23,592 nt of DNA. Origin: Clostridium sp. UBA4108 (lineage in GTDB: Bacteria > Bacillota > Clostridia > Clostridiales > Clostridiaceae). The stretch is from NCBI GenBank assembly GCA_002381695.1, contig DFXM01000009.1, forward strand, positions 80,307-103,898. Direction: 5' to 3'. A program made the translations under genes and the position numbers. The stretch's first letter is position 1. Every line of letters begins with the position of its first letter. The notes under the pieces are model-generated. The model made no database searches. It was not told the DNA's origin and was given only the letters and a program-made list of their open reading frames with translations. Positions 1-6,742 of the stretch are shown piece by piece.

Positions 1-58
1 AAACGGTTTGTGAGTAATAATATGTAGTTCGTTATCATCAACAATATTAAAACAAAGC
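1..58 (-). repeat. Terminal repeat, left copy (IS-end-like)
   Basis: Reading inward to outward on the minus strand this begins GGCTTTGTTTTAATATTGTT and continues to an AACGAACTACATATTATTAC stretch. A close relative lies at the other window end in the opposite orientation (23533-23592). The match covers roughly 45 bases with a few substitutions and small indels. The position at both sequence ends and the GGC start look like the termini of one insertion-sequence family cut by the window, but no transposase is visible, so this is inference. Confidence 0.45.
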
Positions 59-73
59 CATAAACTTTAATAA

Positions 74-2854
74 TTATTTAGCTATAACATTTTTAGTGGA
101 AGAAGAATTATCTTGAGAAAGCTTTGTAAGTCTTATAAAGAACTTTACTCCTTCACTAAATGGAATGATGGCAAAGCTAAGCACAAGGATTTTAATCCAT
201 GCAATGATACCTAAGGGAGCCATTCCAAAGATATATCCAAGGAATTCAATGGAAAATATTTGTACAAAGCCTATGGTTAAAGTGATTTTTAATAAATTCA
301 TATTAGGTAGTATATTAGAAAATATACTTTTATGCCCTATTTCTCTAAAGTTAAAGGAAGAAAATAAAATTGTGAATATAGTTATTGCAAAGAGAGCAGT
401 ATTTACTACATTTGGCTCTAATGACATTGCCATGGTAGACATATAATTAGCATCTCCAATAATTCCAACTATATTGTACCTCATTTGAATAAATAATATC
501 AGCAATATATAGATAGTATTTATTCCTATAGACTCAACCATAGATTTTGTTATAATACTATCTTTTTTCTTTACAGGCTTTTTCTCAAGAATACTATGCC
601 TATTAGGTTCGCTTATAAAGGCTATCATTAGAGGTATATTTATAATTACATTTATCCATAACATTTGAACTACAGTAAAAGGTGTTTTAACATAATATAT
701 TTGTGATAAGATAAATATAAAAATTAATACCAAGTTTGAAGTTACCTGAAATTGAATAAATCGTTGAAAGTTTTCATAGAAGCATCTACTTAATTCAATG
801 GCTTTAACTATAGTTGAAAAACCATCCTCCATTAGATGTACAGCGGCCTCTCTTTTATATACCTCTGCACCAGAACTTTTACTAATACCTACATTTGCTC
901 TGGACAGTATAGGAATATCCTCAATTTCATCTCCAACTATACCAACTATTTCATTTTTACTTTTTAATATATTAACTATCCTCATTTTTGTATACTTATC
1001 TGACTCTGAAATTACTGAAATACTATCTATTTCCTCTGCTAGTTCTTTATCAGATAATTTCTCAATATAAGTTGAGGTTACAATTTTCATATTATCTTTA
1101 AATAGATCTAATTGATTTCCAATAGCTGTAGCAGTGTTAAGGCTATCTCCTGTTAAGATTTTAGTCTGAATTCCAGCAGTGTTAGCAATTTTAATCGCCT
1201 GTCCAACTTCTTCTCTTAAGGGGTCAAGAATTCCAACAAAGCCATTAAATATGAATTCAGATTCTTCCGTAATTCCTTTTTTGTTGCTAAACATTTTATT
1301 ATAGTAAGTTGCATTGTCCTTATAGGCAAAACCCAAGGTCTTCATTCCTCTAGTCTCTAGTTTTTTTATCTCTTCTAAATAAAAATTCACTCTATCTTCG
1401 CTCAATAATTCTACTTTATTATTAATAAGCTCATATTTGCATTGAGCTAAAATAATCTCAGCCATGCCTTTAGTAAGTATTATTGAAGTGTCATTCTCTA
1501 TAATTTGTGTGGACATCTTTTTATCTAAAGAATTAAAGGGACTCTGGTAATTTATATGGCTAATCTCTCTGAGTTTAATATAGTCAGTGGATTTAAAATA
1601 CCTTAATAAGGCACCCTCAATCTCACTACCAAAGGTTTGCCAGTTGTTTTTATCATGTACAATGTAAGTAGTTGAATTAAGTATACAATTTCTTTTTAAA
1701 TATCCATCACATTGTAAAGGGTCTGATATATACTTACCATTAGAAAACATGGAAGCTACATACATATTATTTTTAGTAAGTATTCCTGTTTTATCTACAC
1801 AAATGGTTGTTATTTTTCCAAGATCTTCACAGGATTGATTTTTTAGAATTAAAGTATTAATTTTAAACATTTTTCTTTTTATAATAGATATCATGGTATC
1901 TATATTTTCAGATAGTCTCTCTGGCATAAAGGAGAACATTAAAAGTACATAAATCACAATAGAGTTTTTTATAGGATCTATCAATGAAAGGAAGTCTAAG
2001 GTACCTTTGATATCTTTATTTAAGGTATCATTGTTGCCTATAGTAATCATTGTGATGAATAGTAAGAATACTACTATAATACTATAATATTTTTGTAATC
2101 TTACACCTATATCCCAAGATTTAAGTTGCAATGGGATTTTAGAGTTCTCTTTATGGATAGATTTTCTTACCTTTGCTAACCTTGTATTATCTCCAATAGC
2201 GGTAACTACCACTTTACCTCTTCCTTGAGACACTATGCTTCCATTGAACACCATATTAGTTTGAAGTGCAGGGGTCGGTTCTTTTAAAAATACTTTTCCA
2301 TCTCTAGTTATACGATCTATATCAATTAAGTCTTCTGATCTTTTCTCAGCATCGTAGGCCTCACCCGTAATTATTTCTTGTCTTACCTTTAAGTTAAAGC
2401 TTTCAATTAACCGTCCATCTGCAGGGATTAAATCACCAGTTTCTATATAAATGATATCACCAGGTAGTAAATTGTGGCGTAACACACTAATAAGATTTCC
2501 ATTTCTAATAGTTTTCACAGAGACATCTTCTAGAATTTCCTTAAGAGTATCTGTTGAATTTTCGGAATTTATTTTAATAGACATATCTATTATCATGGCT
2601 ATAGCTAAAACCAATAATATTCCAATAGCATCATTAGGTTTCTTTATTAGAAAACTCATTATAGAACATATAAAGAGTACTATATTAATAGGCTTTGATA
2701 AAATTTCCTTTATATCATTATTATGCTGGGTATTTGTAATTTTATTTTCTCCATACTGTTCCTTTCTTTTAGTTATTTCATTATTAGTTAGTCCATCTTC
2801 ATCAGCTTTTAATTCTTCCAATACTTTAATTGGGGTCTCCGAATAATATTTCAT
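74..2854 (-). CDS. P-type cation-transporting ATPase with degenerate catalytic motifs
   Basis: A 926-aa P2-like cation ATPase: N-terminal cation-ATPase domain (residues 1-45), membrane helices near 55-92, 255-272 and 298-312, then P and N domains and a C-terminal helix bundle (about 690-910). Order and length fit Ca2+-type P-ATPases. The phosphorylated aspartate is present (D354 in VDKTG), as are KGMAE (462-466), DPLR (544-547) and TGD (568-570). Four signature motifs are altered: TGES is TGEA (163-166), DKTGT is DKTGI (354-358), the M4 PEGL is PERL (311-314), and GDGxND is GDEIED (641-646). From family knowledge these changes should impair the phosphorylation cycle or ion binding, so substrate and activity are uncertain. 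The reading frame is intact, which suggests the protein is maintained. No clear terminator follows the stop before the window edge. Confidence 0.85.
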   Translation of the reverse strand: MKYYSETPIKVLEELKADEDGLTNNEITKRKEQYGENKITNTQHNNDIKEILSKPINIVLFICSIMSFLIKKPNDAIGILLVLAIAMIIDMSIKINSENSTDTLKEILEDVSVKTIRNGNLISVLRHNLLPGDIIYIETGDLIPADGRLIESFNLKVRQEIITGEAYDAEKRSEDLIDIDRITRDGKVFLKEPTPALQTNMVFNGSIVSQGRGKVVVTAIGDNTRLAKVRKSIHKENSKIPLQLKSWDIGVRLQKYYSIIVVFLLFITMITIGNNDTLNKDIKGTLDFLSLIDPIKNSIVIYVLLMFSFMPERLSENIDTMISIIKRKMFKINTLILKNQSCEDLGKITTICVDKTGILTKNNMYVASMFSNGKYISDPLQCDGYLKRNCILNSTTYIVHDKNNWQTFGSEIEGALLRYFKSTDYIKLREISHINYQSPFNSLDKKMSTQIIENDTSIILTKGMAEIILAQCKYELINNKVELLSEDRVNFYLEEIKKLETRGMKTLGFAYKDNATYYNKMFSNKKGITEESEFIFNGFVGILDPLREEVGQAIKIANTAGIQTKILTGDSLNTATAIGNQLDLFKDNMKIVTSTYIEKLSDKELAEEIDSISVISESDKYTKMRIVNILKSKNEIVGIVGDEIEDIPILSRANVGISKSSGAEVYKREAAVHLMEDGFSTIVKAIELSRCFYENFQRFIQFQVTSNLVLIFIFILSQIYYVKTPFTVVQMLWINVIINIPLMIAFISEPNRHSILEKKPVKKKDSIITKSMVESIGINTIYILLILFIQMRYNIVGIIGDANYMSTMAMSLEPNVVNTALFAITIFTILFSSFNFREIGHKSIFSNILPNMNLLKITLTIGFVQIFSIEFLGYIFGMAPLGIIAWIKILVLSFAIIPFSEGVKFFIRLTKLSQDNSSSTKNVIAK

Positions 2855-3034
2855 TTAAACACTCCTATGCTTTTATATTCAAGTTAGCCATATAATGATA
2901 TTGTATTTTAGAAAACTAGGATTTGATTATATTGATAAATAAGTACACTATAATTGTCGTTCATTTTGGAATAAAATTGATGCTTTTTTGAAAGGAAAAG
3001 GAAGTTTTATTATTTCTTAACAAATTATAAACAA
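2855..3034. other. Intergenic, no gene seen
   Basis: AT-rich spacer between two minus-strand genes. It should hold the promoter of the ATPase gene; I see no convincing consensus pair and no open frame of note. Confidence 0.5.
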
Positions 3035-3068
3035 ATACAGCAGTAAATTTAGAAATTACTGCTGTATT
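3035..3068 (-). terminator. Rho-independent terminator of the tandem-repeat protein gene
   Basis: Perfect 12-bp inverted repeat ATACAGCAGTAA / TTACTGCTGTAT with an 8-nt loop. On the minus strand it is followed by TTTGTTTAT. It sits just downstream of the stop codon at 3091. Confidence 0.8.
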
Positions 3069-3090
3069 TATCAAGAACTGATTAATATTA

Positions 3091-3603
3091 TTAGTATTTA
3101 TAGTAAGATTTAACTTTATCCATATAATATACTAGAGTAAGGGCGTTATTGTAATAGGCTGTTGGTTCTCCAATATTTACATTGCCCCCTGAGAATGATT
3201 CAATATTAAGATTTCTTTCACTAAAAAATAGTACAAAGTGGTCAGGACCAGCATCAGGATAAGATTCGCCTATAGACCAAAACTTTTCTTTGTACTCTTT
3301 AATCTCTTTAATTTTGTTAAGACACTTAAAAAGTTCATCTTCAATTATCCAATTAATATATTTTTTTAGGTTTTTAGCATTTTCTTCATAAGCAGTAGCC
3401 TCTCCAAGGGAGATTGTTCCACGTAAATAGGTAGCTATAGGAATATCTCTTACTGAAAAGAAATAAGTGAATCCATCTGGACCACCATCGGGATAGCGCT
3501 GACCTATAGCCCAATAATTCTTTTCATATTCATATATACTAGAAAGTACACTATTACAAGCGTCTAATTCATCTAAAGGAACTACTTTAGGAAAAATAAA
3601 CAT
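3091..3603 (-). CDS. Unrecognised 170-aa protein with two tandem repeats
   Basis: I do not recognise a family. The protein is an internal duplication of about 55 residues: unit 1 at residues 24-76 and unit 2 at 101-154. Both units share the order Y-x-K-x-(Y/F)-W-(A/S)-I-G, then Y-P-D-(G/A)-G-P-D-x-F, FFS, SxG(E)xTAY and a final NA. The conserved aromatic, Gly, Pro and Asp positions suggest a small repeated fold that may bind a ligand or metal; this is inference. There is no signal peptide or membrane segment. The ATG has an AAGGAG site 11 nt upstream. It is followed by its own terminator, so it is probably monocistronic. Confidence 0.7.
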   Translation of the reverse strand: MFIFPKVVPLDELDACNSVLSSIYEYEKNYWAIGQRYPDGGPDGFTYFFSVRDIPIATYLRGTISLGEATAYEENAKNLKKYINWIIEDELFKCLNKIKEIKEYKEKFWSIGESYPDAGPDHFVLFFSERNLNIESFSGGNVNIGEPTAYYNNALTLVYYMDKVKSYYKY

Positions 3604-3873
3604 AATATATTATCTCCTTATAATAAAATATAGTGTTTAGCACATCATATAAGTTGCAATTAAAGTTCTAAATTGAACAAGTCTATATTATGAAATTAAG
3701 TTGAGGAGGCTTTCATATTATTAAAATATAGCCCCATTATATTAAATATGAATTATAGTTACTACAATTTATATATTTTATTATATTCAACAGAATCGTA
3801 AGTGTTGTGTAAATATTCATATTTTATAACTTTATTATTGGAATACTATAGAATTAATTCTTAGAGAGTGTAT
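3604..3873. other. Intergenic, no gene seen
   Basis: About 270 bases of very AT-rich DNA, expected to carry the promoter of the minus-strand tandem-repeat gene. I found no repeat, RNA gene or supported open frame. Confidence 0.5.
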
Positions 3874-3898
3874 AAAAAAAGGAAGCCCTAAGGCTTCC
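3874..3898 (-). terminator. Terminator of the DUF1659/DUF2922 operon
   Basis: Perfect hairpin GGAAGCC-TTAG-GGCTTCC followed on the minus strand by seven T residues. It lies immediately after the DUF2922 stop codon and ends the three-gene operon. Confidence 0.9.
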
Positions 3899-3902
3899 AT
3901 AG

Positions 3903-4124
3903 TTATTTAACATCATTATATACGGTAGTAGTAGTGTTCACTATTTCAGCAGAGTGCTTACTAACTAGTGAACCACCTTTAGCTTTAAATACCCCAGTAG
4001 ATAATATAGCATCCATCACAGTTTTGATTTCATCCACTGTAATCGCATCTTTAATATTATTTACTGTAATGTTATGCTTCACATCAGTAGCATCTTTAAA
4101 AATCATCACTAATTTCTTATCCAT
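3903..4124 (-). CDS. DUF2922 family small protein
   Basis: A 73-aa protein matching DUF2922 in length and pattern: an N-terminal beta strand KKLVMIFKD, a central VNNIKDAITVDEIKTVMDAI segment, then a basic Lys/Gly stretch and a hydrophilic C-terminus. The family function is unknown; it is common in Firmicutes and often found beside DUF1659. A GGAGG site lies 8 nt before the ATG. It is the last gene of a three-gene operon (DUF1659, a 56-aa protein, this gene) with a strong terminator right after it. The divergent sigma-factor gene suggests shared or sigma-dependent control, which is inference. Confidence 0.85.
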   Translation of the reverse strand: MDKKLVMIFKDATDVKHNITVNNIKDAITVDEIKTVMDAILSTGVFKAKGGSLVSKHSAEIVNTTTTVYNDVK

Positions 4125-4138
4125 AATATTTACCTCCT

Positions 4139-4309
4139 CTATTTATTTTCTCTTGATACTGTGAGCTCTACTTGTCTATCTATAGATTCTTCTCCACTAT
4201 TTTTTCTATGAGAGAATCTATAAGAATACTTAAGTGTGCCCATTTTCATAAGTAGTTTACCTAAGAAGGTTAAAAGTCCCTCAATTAAAGGATAAACTAC
4301 CTCTCTCAT
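4139..4309 (-). CDS. Small 56-aa protein between DUF1659 and DUF2922 genes
   Basis: This begins MREVVYPLIEGLLTFLGKLL and ends with a charged tail (SGEESIDRQVELTVSRENK). The first 25 residues are an amphipathic or weakly hydrophobic helix with a Met-Lys-Met turn; the rest is basic then acidic. Family not recognised. The ribosome binding site GGAGGAG is built from the last two codons and stop of the upstream DUF1659 gene (stop at 4311-4313), so the two genes are translationally coupled. The conserved position inside the operon and the site-to-start spacing support a real gene despite its length. Confidence 0.75.
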   Translation of the reverse strand: MREVVYPLIEGLLTFLGKLLMKMGTLKYSYRFSHRKNSGEESIDRQVELTVSRENK

Positions 4310-4310
4310 A

Positions 4311-4535
4311 CTACTCCTCCACTATGCTATAGTCTTCTAACTTTCTTACGTCGAATAGACCATTAGGGAAAAGTAATGCCATAGCTCCACTTAAGGTGAA
4401 GATCTCTTCATTAGTAGGGGAATCTTTTACAGAAGAGAATTTTTGAGATTTTATAATATCCTCTCCCTTTTCATTCACCCCAATCTTATAGCTAAAAACA
4501 AGTGCCGTGCTGTTTTTAATATTTGTTACAGCCAT
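4311..4535 (-). CDS. DUF1659 family small protein
   Basis: A 74-aa protein with the DUF1659 pattern: N-terminal MAVTNIKNSTALVFSYKIG, a GEDIIKSQKFSSVK strand, and a C-terminal half predicted as helix plus strand (EEIFTLSGAMALLFP). Function unknown. I chose the ATG at 4535 because AAAGGAG lies 9 nt upstream; the TTG three codons earlier would overlap that spacing. It is the first gene of the small operon and its 3' end contains the ribosome binding site of the next gene. Confidence 0.85.
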   Translation of the reverse strand: MAVTNIKNSTALVFSYKIGVNEKGEDIIKSQKFSSVKDSPTNEEIFTLSGAMALLFPNGLFDVRKLEDYSIVEE

Positions 4536-4614
4536 ATTTATCAACTCCTTTCACCTTATATATACAAGTGAAGTTGCTTAAGGGCTAATAAATATTTTTT
4601 GTGTGATAAATATG

Positions 4615-4643
4615 TTTACATCATTGTGTGAGGATAGTATCAT
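4615..4643 (+). promoter_or_regulatory. Candidate promoter of the sigma-factor gene
   Basis: TTTACA (4615-4620), a 17-nt spacer, and TATCAT (4638-4643), ending 49 nt before the chosen ATG. TTTACA is also the -35 box reported for the TcdR/BotR group of clostridial sigma factors, so autoregulation is conceivable. Based on motif match only. Confidence 0.45.
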
Positions 4644-4661
4644 TAATATTACAAATGTAAA
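4633..4661 (-). promoter_or_regulatory. Candidate promoter of the DUF1659 operon
   Basis: On the minus strand TTTACA (4661-4656), a 17-nt spacer and ACTATC (4638-4633). It overlaps, face to face, the candidate promoter of the divergent sigma gene. The -10 box is poor; the call rests mainly on the shared TTTACA and equal spacing. Confidence 0.3.
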
Positions 4662-4692
4662 ATTATTACAATAATGTATGTGGAGGTGTCCC

Positions 4693-5256
4693 ATGGATTA
4701 TGAAAGTTTAATTATAAGAGCAAAAGAAGGACAGAAAAGTGCCCTTGAAGAAATTATTAAGGTTTATATGCCATATATAATAAAATGGAGCAAAAGAATA
4801 TATATTAAAGGTTATGATGAAGAAGATTTAATTCAGTTAGGATATTTAGTAATTATGGAATCATTAAAGACCTTTGATACAACAAAAGGTAATTTTACAA
4901 AGTATATTACCAAAATCATTGATAATAAATATAAAAATTTGATTAGTAAATTTGAAAATAAGACCTATGAGGCAAGCTTAAATTATATCATAAATAGCAC
5001 GGAAGAAAGCTATGAAGCTTATATTGCAGAGGATTTTTCAATTGAGGATGATTATATAAAAGAAGAGGAGCTGAAGGAGCTTAGGATAGCTTTGGACAAA
5101 CTATCACCATTACTCTATGACATCATTGAACATGTATATATTAAAAGACAGGGAACTCTTAAACAATATGGTGAAGATAAGAACATCCCTTATTCCACAT
5201 TAAAACTATGGCACAAGGAAGCCTTAAAGAAATTAAGATGGTATTTAGAAAAGTAA
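4693..5256 (+). CDS. Small sigma-70 family RNA polymerase sigma factor
   Basis: A 187-aa protein from the chosen ATG, which has GGAGG 6 nt upstream; an ATG 15 nt earlier would overlap that site. Region 2 lies near residues 3-70 with the typical GYDEEDLIQLGYLVIMESLK and DTTKGNFTKYI core-binding/-10 recognition pattern. A linker of about 55 acidic residues follows, then region 4 (about 130-185) with the helix-turn-helix GTLKQYGEDKNIPYSTLKLW. The size and missing region 3 resemble extracytoplasmic or TcdR/UviA-like factors of clostridia; I cannot say which group. There is no linked anti-sigma factor. It is divergent from the DUF1659/DUF2922 operon, the most likely target. Its stop codon is followed in frame by an acetyltransferase-like remnant. 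Confidence 0.85.
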   Translation: MDYESLIIRAKEGQKSALEEIIKVYMPYIIKWSKRIYIKGYDEEDLIQLGYLVIMESLKTFDTTKGNFTKYITKIIDNKYKNLISKFENKTYEASLNYIINSTEESYEAYIAEDFSIEDDYIKEEELKELRIALDKLSPLLYDIIEHVYIKRQGTLKQYGEDKNIPYSTLKLWHKEALKKLRWYLEK

Positions 5257-5409
5257 GGATACTTATTTAGTGAAGTGCAACTTACAGTTGCAGAAAAGTT
5301 CGCGGGAATGAAGTTTGAGTGTATTCGAAAAGGATTTATTTTTGAATCTGATGAATGGACTGATCATATGATTTATGTCATAAATAATACAAATTGTACA
5401 GGATTATAA
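5257..5409 (+). pseudogene. C-terminal GNAT acetyltransferase-like remnant
   Basis: The codons directly after the sigma-factor TAA stay open in the same frame for 50 residues up to a stop at 5407-5409. The stretch AEKFAGMKFECIRKGFIFE, followed by a DEWTDHMIYVIN segment, resembles the C-terminal part of ribosomal-protein-type GNAT acetyltransferases (AEKLG-x-KFEG... then a D-x-x-Y-x-I end). No N-terminal acetyl-CoA motif is present and no start with a ribosome binding site is seen, so this is a remnant rather than a gene. Confidence 0.45.
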
Positions 5410-5447
5410 GCGTATCCAATTAATAGGCAGTGTTCTTATAGGGCGTT

Positions 5448-5475
5448 CTAGCATCATAGGATGAATTAACTAAAT
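5448..5475. repeat. Motif M, copy 1 (partial)
   Basis: CTAGCATCATAGGATGAATT followed by AACTAAAT. It matches the right half of the full M copies at 11082-11135 and 13402-13449. It marks the left boundary of the repeat-rich accessory region and of the phage-like gene block. Confidence 0.6.
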
Positions 5476-5941
5476 GCTTATTAAGCAATCTAATTTAAAA
5501 ATATGGAGGGCGAAAACGAAAGAAATAAAATTATATTTAAACCAAGAAATAGTTGATAGATGTTCAGAAAATAGTTATGAAAAGTCACCAATTTTTAAGG
5601 CTATCAAAGTAGACGATAACGAAGATATTTGGGATAAGCCTTTATTTGTTGATGACAAGTTCTATCATGTGTGCTGTAGGCAAGGTAATAATCACACAAT
5701 AAGAGAGCTTGAATATTACAAGTTTAATGAAGATTTATCATATTTAGATGAAGACAATGAGGATAACATAAAATGCCCTGTATGTGGTTATGAAGAGAGT
5801 GATTGCTATGAGTATGATAATGATGAATGCGACAATCATCAGTGCCAAGGATGCGGCTCAACTCTTTCATGGAGCAGAGAATATACAGTGACATATAATA
5901 CAGTGGCTAAAAAAGTCAACCAATTTAAAAAGATATCTTGA
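5474..5941 (+). CDS. Unrecognised zinc-ribbon protein, phage-like
   Basis: A 155-aa ORF. The C-terminal third carries a zinc-ribbon pattern: CPVCGYEESDC near residues 101-111, then further Cys and His and CQGCG near 124-128. The acidic and hydrophilic composition and the neighbourhood of tiny genes resemble phage accessory proteins; function unknown. The ATG overlaps motif M1 and has only a weak AGGATGA candidate ribosome site, so the true start may be internal or the 5' end may have been replaced by the repeat junction. The low-complexity N-terminal third is the least certain part. Confidence 0.55.
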   Translation: MLIKQSNLKIWRAKTKEIKLYLNQEIVDRCSENSYEKSPIFKAIKVDDNEDIWDKPLFVDDKFYHVCCRQGNNHTIRELEYYKFNEDLSYLDEDNEDNIKCPVCGYEESDCYEYDNDECDNHQCQGCGSTLSWSREYTVTYNTVAKKVNQFKKIS

Positions 5942-5966
5942 TTATATGGTGGAGGCGGTAAGAAAA

Positions 5967-6086
5967 ATGGAAAAGCCTATATTATTCAATACAGAAATGG
6001 TTCAAGCTATATTAGAAGCGGAAAAAGAAGGATGTGTATTCCTTAAGGAACCAAATAGTAAAGGAGAATTATTAACTAGGAAATGA
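5967..6086 (+). CDS. Small phage-like protein, probably truncated
   Basis: A 39-aa product starting MEKPILFNTEMVQAILEAEK, with GGAGG 11 nt upstream. The first 15 residues match the usual start of a phage family (KPILFNTEMVRAIL...) that normally continues for more than 100 residues. Here the similarity ends after about 17 residues. A second short open stretch in another frame (6076-6153) reads NREKAIKFIESNYDLN and may be the 3' remnant of a phage gene joined by deletion or frameshift. Confidence 0.45.
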   Translation: MEKPILFNTEMVQAILEAEKEGCVFLKEPNSKGELLTRK

Positions 6087-6168
6087 CTGCAATAGAGAGA
6101 AAGCCATTAAGTTCATTGAATCTAATTATGACCTGAATGTACTTATTTTATAATCGGGAGGAATAGTA

Positions 6169-6282
6169 ATGGCTAAGATAAAGAAGTGTAGGTTCTGTAA
6201 TGGAACTGGGAAGATATATAAAACTGATTTATCTCAAATTCAAGAAGTGTGTAAAAAGTGTAATGGGAAAGGGGTTAAGTAA
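6169..6282 (+). CDS. Small 37-aa protein with two DnaJ-type CxxCxGxG zinc-finger motifs
   Basis: MAKIKKCRFCNGTGKI begins the protein, which ends with CKKCNGKGVK: two CxxCxGxG units 17 residues apart, as in the zinc-binding part of DnaJ and in many phage-borne mini-proteins. GGGAGG lies about 9 nt before the ATG. Its TAA overlaps the ATG of the next gene by one base, so the two are translationally coupled. Role unknown; zinc binding is inferred from the motif. Confidence 0.7.
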   Translation: MAKIKKCRFCNGTGKIYKTDLSQIQEVCKKCNGKGVK

Positions 6283-6545
6283 TGAAATTAGAATTCATTT
6301 TGTGTGAAATAAGTGAAGACGAGGGTCTTTGGGGAATGGTTAGTAAACATAATAATCTTAATGAGTTCATTATCGTAGGTGAAGAAATTATTAACAATAA
6401 AGAATATTACAAATTACATCAACTAAATGAAGATGGTATTAGATTGCTTGGAGGACTTAAGATTGATGAAGCTGCTTATTCAGTTTTAAAAGTAATGTCA
6501 AAGCAAAACGTGACGACATGCCAGGAACACTATATACAGAGTTAG
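6282..6545 (+). CDS. Unrecognised 87-aa phage-like protein
   Basis: Starts MKLEFILCEISEDEGLWGMV and overlaps the stop of the zinc-finger mini-gene by one base. I do not recognise a family. The last 15 residues (after VMSK) differ in character. The next frame carries an AKRDDMPG... stretch that continues smoothly, so the 3' end may have been changed by a frameshift near 6500. Confidence 0.5.
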   Translation: MKLEFILCEISEDEGLWGMVSKHNNLNEFIIVGEEIINNKEYYKLHQLNEDGIRLLGGLKIDEAAYSVLKVMSKQNVTTCQEHYIQS

Positions 6546-6607
6546 ATATACCAAAAGAGTATTTAACAGTGGACATAATTGAAACAATTGAACGATTAAA
6601 TGAATAG
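6518..6607 (+). CDS. Small ORF, possibly the frameshifted tail of the preceding gene
   Basis: Twenty-nine residues, MPGTLYTELDIPKEYLTVDI and a further nine. The frame is open upstream through AKRDD with no ribosome site, so it reads better as the original C-terminus of the 6282 gene after a +1 frameshift than as an independent gene. Composition is like phage small proteins. Confidence 0.35.
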   Translation: MPGTLYTELDIPKEYLTVDIIETIERLNE

Positions 6608-6644
6608 TACGTGATTTGAATATTTGCGTAGTAAATGATAAAGA

Positions 6645-6675
6645 TGTTCCTTGAAAATTAAATAATGCGGTATTT
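6645..6675 (+). repeat. Motif L, copy 1
   Basis: TGTTCCTTGAAAATTAAATA followed by ATGCGGTATTT. The first 13 bases resemble the boxA antitermination element of Gram-positive rRNA operons (TGYTCTTTGAAAA). It precedes the PhzF-like gene. Confidence 0.65.
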
Positions 6676-6742
6676 ACACTATATGTTATAATTTTAGGTA
6701 AAATAAATATTAATTATATTTTTTATATAAGGAGGAATTAAA

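Noticed and set aside
165..2846. Several plus-strand ORFs of 90-130 codons opposite the P-type ATPase gene
   Set aside because: They are antisense shadows with no start signals and with compositions expected from complementing a membrane-protein gene.
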